From Gyromitra esculenta (lineage: Eukaryota; Ascomycota; Pezizomycetes; Pezizales; Discinaceae): a stretch of 64,000 nt of DNA. Made by a program: the position numbers and the translations under genes. The stretch is from the NCBI GenBank assembly GCA_038503075.1, contig JBCAML010000016.1, forward strand, positions 930,001-994,000, given 5' to 3'. Below the pieces are notes generated by a model, which did not search any database, was not told where the DNA came from, and worked only from the letters and a program-made list of their open reading frames with translations. Positions 45,620 to 58,178 of the stretch are shown piece by piece; within the stretch, counting starts at the first letter, position 1; the number at the start of each line of letters is the position of its first letter.

Positions 45620-48600
45620 ATGCCGGCCTTCCTCAACAAAGTCTTCAAGAGGGAAAACTCCGCTGCTGCCAAAAGGGCAGAGGCAGAAGCTGCTGCGGCA
45701 GCCAAACCTGTTGAAGTCAAGTACCAAGACGCGTGGCTTCGAACCTCTGTGACCCCCGAAGACGTCCAGGAGCTATTGAGAGGATGCACGAACGAAATCA
45801 AACATAGAGGTCTCTACAAAACATCCAATTCATTTCAACTAAGCTTGAAAACGCGTGGCAACCCCGCGTGGCTATTTCATGAACATTACTGATAGTTCCC
45901 GCATTTTTTTTTAAAAATTAGGCTTATCCACGCCATTTCTTTTACTGCCCTTTAGACCGAACTCCGACCCCAGCGCCGCACGAACTTTTATCCGTAACTT
46001 TTTTAACCCGGAGACCGGCCCGCTACGTGGAGAACATCTTCAGCAAGAACTTCGATTAACTGAACCTGTGGTATGGAAATCAATTATTTTTTATCAATTG
46101 AGTTTGGTGGTCTGATAATTTTTCTAGGTGCTATGTAGTACATTGAAATGGTGCTGGAGTCGGCTACCCGGGGGCGTGGTAACGTGGGATGTCTATGAAC
46201 TCTTTCGTCAAGGAGAAGTCGGTATGGAAGTTCTAGAATATTTCCGGAAACGATTAAATAAATGCTGACAAGCTGGTATGCAGATTCGAGTATGGCTCGC
46301 GATTCATTTGCGACATTTATCCCTATTAGTGCCGAATCCGATGCTAGATCCAAGATTATCTTCGACTTTTTCGACCTTATCTCTGCCATCGCTGCACATG
46401 GAAAGCACAATGGCCTTGGTGGAATGAAGCTGTCTAGGCTGGCAGGATGGTGGGCGTTTGAACACACTGACCTCGGGTGGGGCTTTGAAGGTGGATACGC
46501 ATCTTGGTCAAGGTCAGTAGCGAGTTTATTTCAATCAATCTGATTATGCTGTCTCACACATTATAATTAGGGCCGCCGACGCGACAGCCCATATGTTCTT
46601 CGCGTATCTTCGCTCCCTCTCGCCTGCTGAAGGTGCCAAGGGTGTTTCAGTTCTACCGATATCTTTGAAGGCGCTCCTTGCTTCTATTGACTACCCGCCT
46701 TTAGCACCATCCCAATTGCAGTCGTCTTCAGTACGAGTCGTTATCACTGTCGAGAATGTTTCGCCTACTCCATTCGCCCTTTTGCGACGTGCTAGGAATT
46801 TCAGATATGACGATAGAGAGCGCGCTTTACAGGCGTTCATGCAATACGAGGATCCTGTCCAAGCTTTAACTGATGAATGCAAGCGTGTGCTAAAATGCAT
46901 TTCTTCCACGAATCAGTCGTCTGCAGGAGCTTTCAAGACATCCACTGGTCTCCAAGAGCAGTCTTGGTCAAGATTTCAGGATATGGGTTTCTCTGGGCTT
47001 TTGGAGGAGCACGATAGCGGTTCAGAAAGCGATGTCGATGGTTTGTCCATGCGGGGGTCTGACACCTTCCGCAGGAGAAGAGCATCAACTCAGCCAGCCA
47101 CACCACGCCAAAGCGAAGGTATCGATCTTGCTCGCCCGACAACCCCATCATGGGCCGATTTCATGAGCAGTGGTTTTGGAGATCGTGATCAGGCTAGTAA
47201 TGCGCCACGACCACTTCTTTTGCCTCCAGACAAGGTTCTACCACCCATTGATACCGATTCCCGGGCCAAAACCTCGCAGTCTCATCGAAAAATCGATGAG
47301 TCTCTGGACCCAGGCGAATTATCAAGTGTCACTCCTATGAACGTTGACGATGCATTCTGGTGGGTATGGATGTCAAGTTTGGCAGGTGAGGAACCAACAC
47401 AAAGGAAAGCTGTATTTGGTCGATGCGCCTTGGTCGAGACCGTTATAAGTGGAGGAAGGTGGTTGATTGTTGAGGTGGGTTGCTATAACTCTCAAGCAAG
47501 CAGTACTCCAATTAACAATTCTCTAGGAAAAAGTAAAAGGTGCTGCAGTAAAGCCCGAGGAAGTTCCGGCCAAAGATAAAAAGTGGACCAAGAGAACCAT
47601 GTTGGGTAGAAGGAGGTCAATGGGACGCAGCGATGCGCCTATCGAAATACCTACAAAATTTGATCCTTCTATCCCACCTCCACTAAGTAGGATGAAGGTT
47701 GGACCAGATCAGGCGGCCAAGATTCAAGCTGCTGCAATGTCTCTTCGACAGCAACAAGCACAATTAGAAAACCAATTAAGGTCTCCAGCAGGCAATCAGA
47801 GATCTTCTCAGCGGACAAATAGCGTTTTCACCTTGCAGCCCGTTATTTTGTCGGAGGCTACTCCAGCAATGAAGTGGGCGAGCAAATATGATCGCGATGC
47901 TATCAGGGATGCGTATTTAAATAACCTTCCTCTACCCGAAGGGCCTTCGCGCCCTAATACGGAAAGATCTTTACCCGCCCTGCCTACTGAGGAACCCGAT
48001 GAGGAGGAAGATAGAAGGCCAAGACGCGTGAGCTTGATGCCGCCCCCGCCCTTGCCTCTGAGTAAGTCGGAGCCGACCAACGAATCCGATAAAAAGCCTG
48101 CACCCATCAGCAAAGTCACGCCAATCATGCCTTCACCGACTTTCTCCCCTATGAATCACCCCGCCTTGATCCCCTCATCCCCTTCAGCGAACGGGCGGGC
48201 CTCACCAGCTCTACAGAGCCCACCCCTTTCCCCGCCCAGTCAAAAGCTGCGGACATCCAATAATTCCACCCCGGAGAAGACGAAGAAAGCCAGCCGATTC
48301 AAGTCTTTCTTTAGCAGCAATAAGAAGGCAGAACCCGCAGCTACTGGGCGACCTTCCCCGCCCCCCATTGAGAACATCAGCAATGCTAGTCTTGCTCTTC
48401 CAAGCCCCAACCTTGGCCGCAGACTTTCTATGCAAAAGAAGAGGAACGCTCCTGTCACATTCCAAGGAACTGTTACTGATTCCACCCAACACATTCCTTC
48501 CTCCACTCCCGAACCTCGACCTCAGCGACATGAAAGCGGGTCCTCGAATCCTGGTTCAGAGGAGGTGCGTGTTGCGACCCAAGCATTCTCATCTTTCGAT

Positions 48601-48963
48601 CAAGGCCCGCTAGACGCACCTGCATTTATCCCCGACGATTCCCCGGCTGCCACCGAACCGAGCACGCCAATCGTGGAGACTAAGCCAGCAGTACCAAAGA
48701 AGGAGGATTCTGTGTCAATCTCCGAGGAGTCGGCCCCGAACTCGCCTGCTGAGGCCATGCCTGTCCAAGACAGATGGGCTCAGATCAGAAAGAATGCTGC
48801 TGAAAGGGCAAAGGTTGTGCCGAAGGCCTCTGACGAGTCAGATGCGAGAGGAAGCATGGATGATGGTGAGACGAGCGGAGAGGAGACCATCGAGTCTAGA
48901 GTTGCCAGGATTAAGGCTCGTGTTGCTGAGTTGACCGGTAATATGGAAGGGAGCAAAGTTTAA
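45620..48963 (+). CDS. MSB1: Msb1/Mug8 morphogenesis protein
   Basis: Six exons (45620-45809, 45922-46070, 46128-46221, 46284-46512, 46571-47474, 47527-48963) join in frame to 1000 aa. The N-terminal Msb1/Mug8 domain (about residues 35-300) includes DAWLRTSVTPEDVQELLRGC, PFLLLPFRPNSDPSAARTFI, RLPGGVVTWDVYELFRQGE, FIPISAESDARSKIIFDFFD and KLSRLAGWWAFE. It is RhoGAP-like in layout. A second conserved patch is DAFWWVWMSSLAGEEPTQRKAVFGRCALVE. The C-terminal 450 residues are Pro/Ser-rich and disordered, with several KK/RR clusters and a final helical segment. Msb1 couples Cdc42/Rho1 signalling and beta-glucan synthesis at growing tips. The first start is MPAFLNKVFKRE; an upstream in-frame ATG at 45506 is judged to be 5' UTR. 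Confidence 0.9.
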
Positions 48964-50750
48964 TTCCAAAAAGAACTGAGCAAAAGTAATTGATGTAAGT
49001 GAATGCTTCTGCTCCTTCCACGATTATGTAGGATCACACTGACAAAAATTCAAGCATCAGCAACAATATAGTTCCACGATAGTTGTGTGTACACATTGGA
49101 TATAACGGGGAAAGTTTTCTTTTCGGAGTCCTGAAGTTTGAGCTCTATCTTTTATTATCTTCTGAAATTCACGGTTGTGCCTAAACCCACTCTTCGCACG
49201 ATCTCTCTTTTGTTGCCCCGCTTCTTCTTTTCATACTCTCATGAGCGGCGAACGACCCACTCTTTTTAAACCCCCCCTGCATGGATCAATTGACATGCTT
49301 TAATACATCTTTTGTTATCATTTACTACCGTTACCACCAACTACTCTCTATCACCACTTCAACTATCTACTAAGTCTCTTATGTTTTCTTACGAACCTTT
49401 ACCAACTTACCGAACAGTTAGTTTTTAGTTTTAGTGTCTCTTTTGTCGTTTATTTTTTTTAGTTTTTTGGCGAGAGCGAAAAAGATACCCGCGCAAGATG
49501 TAAAACATTAGCACCACTCAGTCGTTTGCCTTTTTTATTTTATTTTATTTATTTTACCTTCATACTTCGTTAGCTATCGGCCCATCGCAAATAGCTTGGG
49601 CTTCTCTTTGTGGTCCATCGTTTTCTTTTCTTTTGTCAAAATTTTTGAGAGGCTTTTTCCCAGTGAGAAGTTGGGGTAGGGGTAGGAGAGGGTGTTTTGG
49701 AGAGCACTGGAAAGTGCTGCTAGTGCAGTGAGAATAATTCTTCTGTATTCGTTTCTTTCGATTATTGCTCCTTAGTTTACATTTACAATATCATCGTATC
49801 TTTGTCTCGTATTTTTAGACAGGACGTTTGCCATTTCCTACATTGCTTATGCTGATGTGCTTGCACTGCCTCCATGGTGTGAAGTGATATTCGGAAAAGA
49901 GGGTAGAGTTATTGGTTAATGAACCACAAAACAAAAATGGAAACAGTCGTCCACGGGAAGCAAGGATTGTGGCATGTCTATGTCTGGTGCAAGCCACATC
50001 TCCTGTACGGCCGATCTCTTTGGCGCGATTGCTTTGTCTGCTGGCAAGGCAGCCGCACTATTTTTAGTGAAATCGCGATCACAGCTTAGCACTCGATTCC
50101 TTCGATGGAAGCTTCCGTTGGTCCCTTGCCTATCTCCTGCCTGGCTTTTTTTATAATAGGGCGAGAAAATATGATATATGCACCCCATGCACGTGTATCA
50201 TACATGTTAAGAAAAAACCTGGTATGGCGGTGTTCCCATTAAACCTTGCTTTCTCAAGCTTTCGTTTTTGGTTTTTAATCTTTCTCGATCACTTCCTTTT
50301 TTTCTAATCTTGATTACTCGGAGATACCAGCAGAACAGTTGTCCAAATCGCCATATGCAGGCCTGCTTTTCTTCACCGGAGGTAGAGCACAGCTAATCGG
50401 AAGCTCTGTTCGGGAAGTATAGTCGAGAAGTCATGATATCTCGAAGTTGGTTGAGGAACGTGGGGTGAGGAAGCTTGCAGTGACATTTCGGTATTCCCGC
50501 CTGGTGATCGCGTCTCACCAGAATGTTTGCTCATCGCAGCAAAAAAGCAAACCAAAAAGGGGGGAACGTGCCACTCGGAAAAATACATGATTGAGTCCCG
50601 CGTGTTCGTCTGACACCACCCCGAAGCCAACCGCTTCGCGCTAATCCTAGCTCTGGGGCACGTGAGTGGCCAGGAACCTTCAAACTCAACTTTGAAGGGT
50701 CAACATCACCACATCCTCCTCCCAGCACGGTCTCCCACGGTACGGTCAAG
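48964..50750. other. Intergenic region MSB1 to uridine kinase
   Basis: The 3' UTR of MSB1 is followed by T-rich low-complexity DNA (TTTTATTTTATTT near 49535-49556) and the promoter of the next gene. No additional gene is seen; frames at 49916-50188 (-) and 50531-50926 (-) lack motifs. Confidence 0.5.
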
Positions 50751-51639
50751 ATGCCTAACCAGGGCTGCGTCTTCATCTTAATAGCTGGTGGTGAAGCAGC
50801 TGGCAAAAAGACTGTTCTCGATAGCCTGAAATCGAAACTCTTGGCCATCGGCCCTTCCCCCAAACTCAAGATAACAGCATTACACATGACAGACTTCATG
50901 CGAGAGTTGAGCGAGAAAGAGATCACTGCAGCAATGGATGGTGGGCTAGATCTCGAGAAGATAGGTATAATAAAAACTCAAGTCTAAGAGATAGAGATAA
51001 GGGGGAAATCTGATCACGTGGTGTGTGATATGCATGCAGGGGCATTCGATCTTGATCTCATGGCAGACACAGTCGAGCGGTTAATGAAGGGCCAGAAGAA
51101 TGTTGCAATACCATTGTTGGACTTCAAGAGAAAAACGAAAAAGGGCTCTATTGTTGTCCAAGAGGCTCCGGATGTTGTTATTGCCGAGGGATGCTATCTG
51201 CTCGCGCATGAGAAACTGGTGGATTTAGCAACGGTAAAGATCTTTGTTGACTGCGACCCAGATGTACGGTTGGCAAGGAAAGGTATATAACCCCTCCCAA
51301 CTTATTATGTAGTTGTAGTATTACTGATTCCATACAGTCATTCGAGACCAAGAGGGGCGCTCCCTCTCCCTCAGCTTCATCCTCGACCAATACGTCCGCC
51401 ACTCCAAGCCTGCCTTCGAGAAAACCATCCTCCCAACCAAAACAGTTTCTGATATAATCCTTCCCGCCGGTGCCGAAGGTCCAGGTGTGGAGCTGATAGC
51501 ATATGGAGTGATGGATGACATAAAAAGGAAGCTAAGACGGGGTTTATTAAATCCCACCAAGTCTCACTCAGTGCTGCCCCTCACGTTGTGTGAAGCAGCC
51601 TTGACAACAGGGGCTCCGTCATATTATCAGGCAGTTTAA
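50751..51639 (+). CDS. Uridine kinase-like P-loop protein
   Basis: Exons 50751-50964, 51040-51282 and 51338-51639 join in frame to 252 aa. A Walker-A-type loop, IAGGEAAGKKT (residues 11-21), opens the protein. The sequence AFDLDLMADTVERL resembles the substrate lid DxP/AFD block of uridine kinases; PLLDFKRKTKKG, PDVVIAEGCYLL (Walker-B-like IxEG) and DCDPDVRLARKVIRD follow. The family phosphorylates uridine/cytidine in pyrimidine salvage. It is a single-domain protein, lacking the UPRTase-like C-terminal half of many eukaryotic enzymes. The P-loop has Lys in place of the usual Ser/Thr after GK, with Thr one residue later, so catalytic competence is uncertain. Confidence 0.82.
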
Positions 51640-52198
51640 TGGACATGTCAATTCTCTATAACAATATACCTTTTTTTAGGAGGTAGAGACCCAGCCTCCC
51701 TAGCCCGCCTTGGTATTATTCTTTTTTGTTAAACTAGTATAACATCCAGCTTTCCCGAGTTCCTCAAAGCTACCAAACCGGTGCTTCATGGGGGATAACG
51801 TGGATTAGGCCTAAATGATCATAATCCGGAGCTAAGGATATTGTAGGGGATGATGAAGTTATCGGGCTATATTGTGAGAAGTTTAGCTACTGTGCGGAGT
51901 CAGGTAGTTATCTGTCCATATTGAAGGGTGGAGGAAATAGAGCAGTGAGAATTGGTCATCGCTGATTGTGGGAATTACGTGATATCATCTGTCCCCTTCA
52001 AAGCATTCATGGATTCACGCCAAAAATGTCATAATCAAAATCAAAAAATAAATCCATTTTGAAGCTTGAAGATAAACCCTAATGAAAACCTCCATGCACG
52101 TCTGTAATAGCTGAAATGAAATGAAATGAGAGATGAGAGAAAGCGTGGGATGGAAACATCAAAAAACTATCCTTTCCGTTCCGGAAAACAAAACTTCA
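51640..52198. other. Convergent 3' region
   Basis: This 559-base stretch between the uridine kinase and SRRM1 3' ends shows nothing beyond likely UTRs. Confidence 0.5.
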
Positions 52199-54026
52199 TT
52201 AATCACTCGGCTCGTCCTTCACCACACTCCCATTGCTGGTGGTGCTGACAGCGCTATTTTTTCTCGACCGTTTAATTCTCTCTCGTAAGAGCTTCTCTCG
52301 CAGCTGGTATTCTCGTTGCTGAAGTGTCAACTATCATTCGGTATGTTAAATCGCGTCCATACCCGACGATTTTTATGAAGAGTGACAAAGGGAAGGGGAT
52401 CAAGCGAACCTCCGGGTCTTCCTTCTTGACATCATCCTTTTTGGAGCTCTCAGCTACCTCCCTCTCCCTTGGTTTTATTGAAGACTCACCGCGTCGCTCC
52501 TCTTCAGCCGAGGCCGAGCGTCTCCTCTTCGTGGGAGTAGATTCCCTCACACGTTCTCGCACTTCGGTCTTGGCCCTGTCCTCGGATGGGTGCCGGCGAT
52601 CGCGACGGTTGTCACGGCTCCGGCTTCGTTCATCACGTCTTCCTTTTTTTTCATCAGCATGTGACTTCGTGTAAGAAGGTGATCGTCTCCTCCGATCCAC
52701 TCCACGCTCCACAGATACCGAACGTTCCTTCCGGGTGGAATCTCTCTTCCGGGGCGGGGATCGAGTTGGTGATCTCGAAGATGATTCGTACGAAGACCTA
52801 GATGAGCGGGAACGAGAAGACGAGGGTAGAGATGAGGGCGTTGATGACCTGTGTTTATCACGACCTTTCCTGTCTGCCGAGTGCCCCCTCCGCTTCCGTC
52901 CGTGGTCCGAAGACCTAGACCTTGAGCGCTCTCTGCGACTACGGCGCGGCGGTTCCGGAGATCTGGAGTATTCCGGGGAACGCCTGGTGCTCCTGCGATA
53001 GTCATCCCTTCTACGCGGGGGCGAGCGTGACCTTGACCGGGAACGTCCAAACCTGGTGCTCCTGCCTTCACGGTTGTCAAAATCACGTCGTTCATATCCT
53101 CTGCGTGACGGAATGTACGTGTCTGTCTCTCTGCGTTCTCTAAACCTATCCCTGCGTCCTCCTCCACCACCTCCTCTAGGTGGTGATGCTTCTCGTCGTG
53201 GGGGCCTACCACCAACTGCAATCTCGGGGGAACGGCGGCGGCGATTGGCTATGGGAGATGGCGAACGACGAGGACGCGGTTGGTAGACATCTCTACCCCT
53301 TTCAGTCGGCGGAGGGCCGCCCCGGCGACGCTCACCGCGCTCGCGTTCGCGGATGACAGCGATGTTGCGATCTTTCTTCTCTTCCTCCTCCCGTTTGCGC
53401 TTCTGTGCCTCGGCAATTTTTTCGGCTTCGGCCTATGCAATTGAAGCGAAATAAGTCAGTTAGGGTTACTCAGAATGGTGTTTTGTAATCACTAGTGGCT
53501 TGCCCTTTGTTGACGTAATTCTTCCTTTTTCTGCTCCAACAACTCTGACGGAACACGCTGTGGGTTCGATTGAGCGCTCAAAAGCAAATTCCATAGCTGC
53601 TTGCAAAATGCGGGTGTGTCCTTCTCCAGAAATCCTGTGAGATTGATTTGTATTTTTTTCGGATCAGGCTAAATTAAGTGTAGGAAAAAAAGTATCAGCG
53701 AACTGGTCTTCACCTTTAAGCAACTGCTGGCAGGAAGAATTGGGGAAGACAAACAAATCGCTCTGCTTCCAGCATGCCAAAGATGAAGTCAATAACAACG
53801 TCGTCTTCGTTCCCAAGGATGTTGATGACTTGGCCGGAGATCCATCTGATGTTTTTTTCCTCTTGTTAGCCAAGAGCCACAGGAACGATGAAGAAAGAAA
53901 TAAGGTGATAGGGCAAGCGAACTGTTTCATGACCTCAAGGTTCACCTTTTCTCTGTCAACCTTTTTAGAGTATTCAGGAGGGAACTTGGTGCTCTTGAGG
54001 AGCTTCGCGTCAACACCACTGGCCAT
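52199..54026 (-). CDS. SRRM1/SRm160 homologue with PWI domain
   Basis: Exons 54026-53923, 53845-53755, 53668-53504, 53432-52410 and 52318-52199 join in frame to 500 aa. Residues 25-115 form a PWI domain: VNLEVMKQWISGQVINILG, EDDVVIDFIFGMLE and KKIQINLTGFLEKD, then FCKQLWNLLLSAQ. A charged coiled coil follows (QKKEELRQQRAEAEKIAEAQ). The remaining ~330 residues are dense in SR, RS, RRSP and PRR repeats with acidic-basic stretches. PWI domains bind nucleic acid and the SR-rich tail bridges splicing factors; SRRM1 is a splicing and 3'-end coactivator in the nucleus. Intron 53433-53503 starts GC instead of GT. The first donor (GTTCGC) is also weak. Confidence 0.88.
53433..53503 (-). other. GC-AG intron in the SRRM1 homologue
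   Basis: The intron begins GCAAGC and ends CATAG. It joins ...RQQR to AEAEKIAEAQ in phase 0, continuous with the coiled coil. No GT donor in the neighbourhood keeps the frame, and GCAAG is the normal consensus of the rare GC-AG class. Confidence 0.75.
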
Positions 54027-56040
54027 GGCTAAGGGATTTGGTGGAGGGGATGTGGTGGTGGAGAAAGACTGCGAGACGAATGACGGTGAGTGGAAGAGGG
54101 CTGTTGACGAGAGGCGTGGAGAGGCTGGCTGGTGGCCTGCGACAGCGAACGGGTGAGACAGCGATTAGTCAGCAGACGCAAACTCCAAGCCAAGTCGCGT
54201 TATCGTGGATCCTGCCCACCTCTGTGGAGGCATTTCCCAAGAATCCCTTTTCTGCACACGTGTATTCGTCCCACTCCAGGTGGGGCATTGGCGAGCTGTG
54301 TGGCCGGGGGCTTGCAGAGCAAGAATTGATAGGAGTCTCTCTGAAGCCACCGATTCTCCGTAAACTCGAGCAATCTGCTAATAGGGGCTGGATGCTATTG
54401 GCTACAAAGGGGATTTCTAAAGATTAAATGTACCTGAAGGCTCATGCGCCCCTTCCTCCTGACGCGATCAATTGATATCACGCGAAGTGCCTCGCGTCGA
54501 GTGATATTACATGATCTTACTAAACACGCAAATCCATGCTAGACAAAATACTACATGTTTAGAAGAGAAGCAAGAAAATGTGCCTGGAATAAATCTGCAA
54601 GGCCAGTCCAAGCTTGTAAGGGTTACCGATAGATAGACCCGGACACTCTTATCAATTACATCCACTGCTGTCAAAATGCGTAATCGAGTGACTCGTTGTG
54701 ATACGGCATGTTGACCGACTCTTACCCTGCAAAAGCTTTTGCAGGGAGGTATCAAGTTAAGCCAGGTAGGTACATGTAGTAACACAGAAATGAGCCACGC
54801 GTGCTTGAAACCCCAGTGTTTGCAATTTTATTGGACAAATCTCTTTGTCGACGATGCGGGGCGAACACTAACGTATTCGGAGCAGGCATGAAGAACCTGA
54901 ACATGCAAGTGCGAGTTGACCAACCAATCCGCCAATGTGCTAGTTGAGGACGAATCAAAAATCGCTATCAGTGAAAGTTGTGTTTAGGTTCTTCATGTCT
55001 GCCCCGGGTACTTGCTCGCTCGAGTTTAGTCCGAATTAGACAAATTCTGCTCGATAGGATAGACGGTGATTGATTGATATTTGGCACAAGTTTCGGTAGG
55101 ACTATTGTAGAAACGCGGGTTTAGAGTAGGATCTCTTATTAGCCTTTCGAGGTTCTAGCGATGATTTTAGCAGTGAGTATCGCGAACCCTTGTTCTTGTA
55201 GTATTCTTAGAGCTCGAAGAAAAGTATGCTTCAGCAGTAGGGGAGCTAGCTGTAGCTAGAAGGCTTTCTGTTCCCATTGGCTATTAACTGGGTGGATGGG
55301 GTATCCGGTTGGACGGTGAAATTGTCTTTTCCGGCAGAGTGGTCCACTTTAGTATCCAAGTATACGTGTAGATATTCCTACCCTCACCTGCTTAACCACA
55401 GTGTTACCGCACAGATAAGGGCTCCAAAACATACTACCAACAATGTATTTAGATCCCTACCTCTCCCCAGGTTAAAGGGAAATCGGCAGCAGCCGAAGTC
55501 CCCGAATACCGATCTGGTGTGGTAGAGGATGTACCCTCGCTCCCGTGGTTCATGGATCCTCAATCGGTGGTTACACGTGGGGTCTTCATGCATCGTGCAT
55601 GATCACCTGCATTTTAATGGTTTCCCTCAGAGCTGGTGGGTTGCGATGCATGTAGCATTAGTGCGACCAAACTCTCAACTGCTAGTCCTGGATTAGGCTT
55701 TAGTCAGTATTCTTGCAGCAGGTACTATATTCATGGGAATTACGTAGTGTATACACATACTCTAAACCATTGGCTCGGGCACTAGATACCCTTGCATTTA
55801 AGTTATACCACAAACACCCCATCTCCAAGCTTGTTTTTACTACATGCACGGTGGGGTCGCTTTGGTCGAAGAGATAACTGTCTAGAGAGAGAAAGAGAGG
55901 GGTATGAGGGAGTACCGGGATCTCGTCAGATAACATCCCGGTCTATACTACTATCAGTAAGATATCTGGTAAGACCATAACTACTATAAAGCGTTGGATA
56001 CCAAACACGTAGTTACATGTAGCTATCCAAGCATTCCACA
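54027..56040. other. 2-kb divergent region SRRM1 / halogenase-like
   Basis: No gene is seen. It contains a perfect 22-bp palindrome (54725-54746) and TACATGTA at 54771 and 56014, the latter 27 bp before the halogenase-like start codon. Confidence 0.5.
54725..54746. repeat. Perfect 22-bp palindrome
   Basis: Half-site CCCTGCAAAAG is followed directly by its exact reverse complement with no spacer. It lies 700 bp upstream of SRRM1 and 1.3 kb upstream of the halogenase-like gene. It could be an operator for a dimeric factor or a cruciform-forming site; either is inference. Confidence 0.6.
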
Positions 56041-58178
56041 ATGGCCACTGCTTTCCCACATCTGATATTGCCACAAGCTCAGACTGTGCAATTATCCGAT
56101 ACTACCATCCTAAATTCAAACAATCGGGATGCCTGTATCCCCTCTGATTCAAACGTTGTCGTCGTGGGCTCTGGCATACACTCCTTAATCTACGCCATAC
56201 ACGCAAAGAAGATTGACCTGGAACGACCAGATCCTTCCCGCGGCGCGGCTCAGATTACTGTCTTGGAGAAATCGAGCAGCCCGGGTTACAAAATCGGCGA
56301 GAGTACATTAACTGTATTCGGGTTATGGTTGAAGACTGTTGGTATCGACGCGCCTCTTCTGTGGCGCCTTTTCGGCCCAAAAGATGGTCTGGCATTTTAC
56401 TACCTTTCGAGTACTGGAAATCCCGAAAATTATACATCATTTTGCGCCAATGGTCCTCCGGGCGATTTTGTTCCCACGTTGCAGGTCGAACGCAAGATAA
56501 GTGAGCTGCTGTTAACTCTGTTCGCCCAACGCCTTGGTGTCAACGTGTTCCATGGCCATTCTGTCGATATCAATGCCACCAAGCTCTCGGAAACATTGAA
56601 CGTAGTTCACTTCAAGAATATCGAGACTAGCAAGGAAAGTCAGATTCGGGCTCAACTCGTTGTTGATGCAACTGGGAGGCTCCGACGCTTCGCCTCGAAG
56701 GAAGCCCGTCTAAAGCGTTTTAAGGGATTCAATACTGATGCCTTTTGGGCTTATTTTGATTGTCCTGGTGACGAATCTGATATTCCTTTCAGCCAATACG
56801 AATCATGCAATACCAATCACATTTGCCTCCCAGAAGGGTCGAGATCCTGTTAAACCCGTGTGATATTTATCGCGCTAACTTCTTCTCGTAGATGGGCTTG
56901 GGTCATTCGTTTACCCTCCTGGGAGGGTAGCCCAATCCCGAACTTGATGGTAATGATTAACCATCTTCTCGACCTTAACGATCGCAAAACACCTGGTGAC
57001 CAGTTCCCATCGTGCCATGAATTGGCTAAGATGTTTAACCTTGGGTTTAGATGGGTTGTAAGCATTGGATTCGCACTTCGTACCGACGTTGTGTACCCGG
57101 AAGATATGTCGCCATACGGTACATGCGAGGCCGAGAGGAAGTTCAATTGGATTGTCAGCCGCTACCCAAAAATGAAGGGCCTCATGGACCAACATGTTCT
57201 TATTGAGGACCTCTATGGGCCTGGAACTACTTGGTTTATTCGCAAGCATCTTGCATACCAGTCTCCTAAAGTGTCAGGGCCTGGCTGGGTAGCTATTGGA
57301 GACGCAGTTGGATTCACCAATCCACTATTCTCACCAGGAATCAACGCCAACATGGGGACGAGTGTTTTCGCCGCCGAGCTCACCCGACCATATCTTGCTG
57401 CAAACGACCAAAAGACACGTGCAAAAGTCTCCCAACAATACGAAGACTACTGCGAAAAGCGTATACCCGGATTAAACAAGATGAATGTCTTTAACTACCT
57501 CTGCATGCGTTCTCCGAAACTTGGTCCTCTTGGCCCGCTATGGCAATATCTCGCTGGTACCGGAAACCAGAATTGGCAACGCATCCGTTCATTTGGATTC
57601 AAGAACGTTAGCGAGATGTTGATGGGGTGGGATTGGGGAGCTCATGAAGACGAATATGTCGCTTTCGTAAGTAAGGCAATTTCCCTGCTTGATGGGCCGC
57701 CGTCAGAGCCTTCGGCGGAGACCATTGCAGCTGTCCTTGCGCTTTCGGATATAGCGGTAAAGTCTGCGATTGCTACGGGGAAGTACAAGAATCGCTGGGC
57801 GGGACTTCTGAGGTGGTATAATGACGATTTGGAGTTCTGCCAAGATAAGAATTGGAAAGATGTACTGTCACGGCGCTGTAAGCAATGTGGGAACTGGAGG
57901 ATTCTGCGAGAGGATCTGTTGAAGTGTGCAGTTTGCGGTGGCCTGGCCTCTCTCGAGGAGTCGCGGAAGATTCTCGTGGAGTTCCGAGCAGCTCCTCCTG
58001 GCAAACATATTGTGTTCTCGAGGTAAGTTTGGAGCAGTTTCTGATATATTGGACAGTGCTAATGGGTGACGGTTTTAGCGAGGAAGCGCCGGTTTTGGTA
58101 GGTAAAAAAGATGAAAAGGAGACAAATAAACGGAGTGTCGAGGTACTATGTGAGGTATTGGATGAGGTGGAGATATAA
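56041..58178 (+). CDS. Flavin-dependent halogenase-like protein
   Basis: Exons 56041-56837, 56892-58022 and 58079-58178 join in frame to 675 aa. A Rossmann FAD site, VVVVGSGIHSLIYA, begins near residue 38 (GxGxxS instead of GxGxxG). GYKIGESTL follows, as in fungal halogenases. LVVDATGR is a second FAD contact. WAWVIRLPSWEG, rebuilt across the first splice, resembles the halogenase WxWxIP motif. WVAIGDAVGFTNPLFSPGIN is the C-terminal FAD motif. Beyond residue ~530 is a helical extension with C-x2-C-x14-C-x2-C (CKQC...CAVC), a likely zinc site, and an acidic tail. No signal peptide. No biosynthetic cluster is visible around it, so the substrate is unknown. A hydroxylase-type monooxygenase is the alternative. 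Confidence 0.75.
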
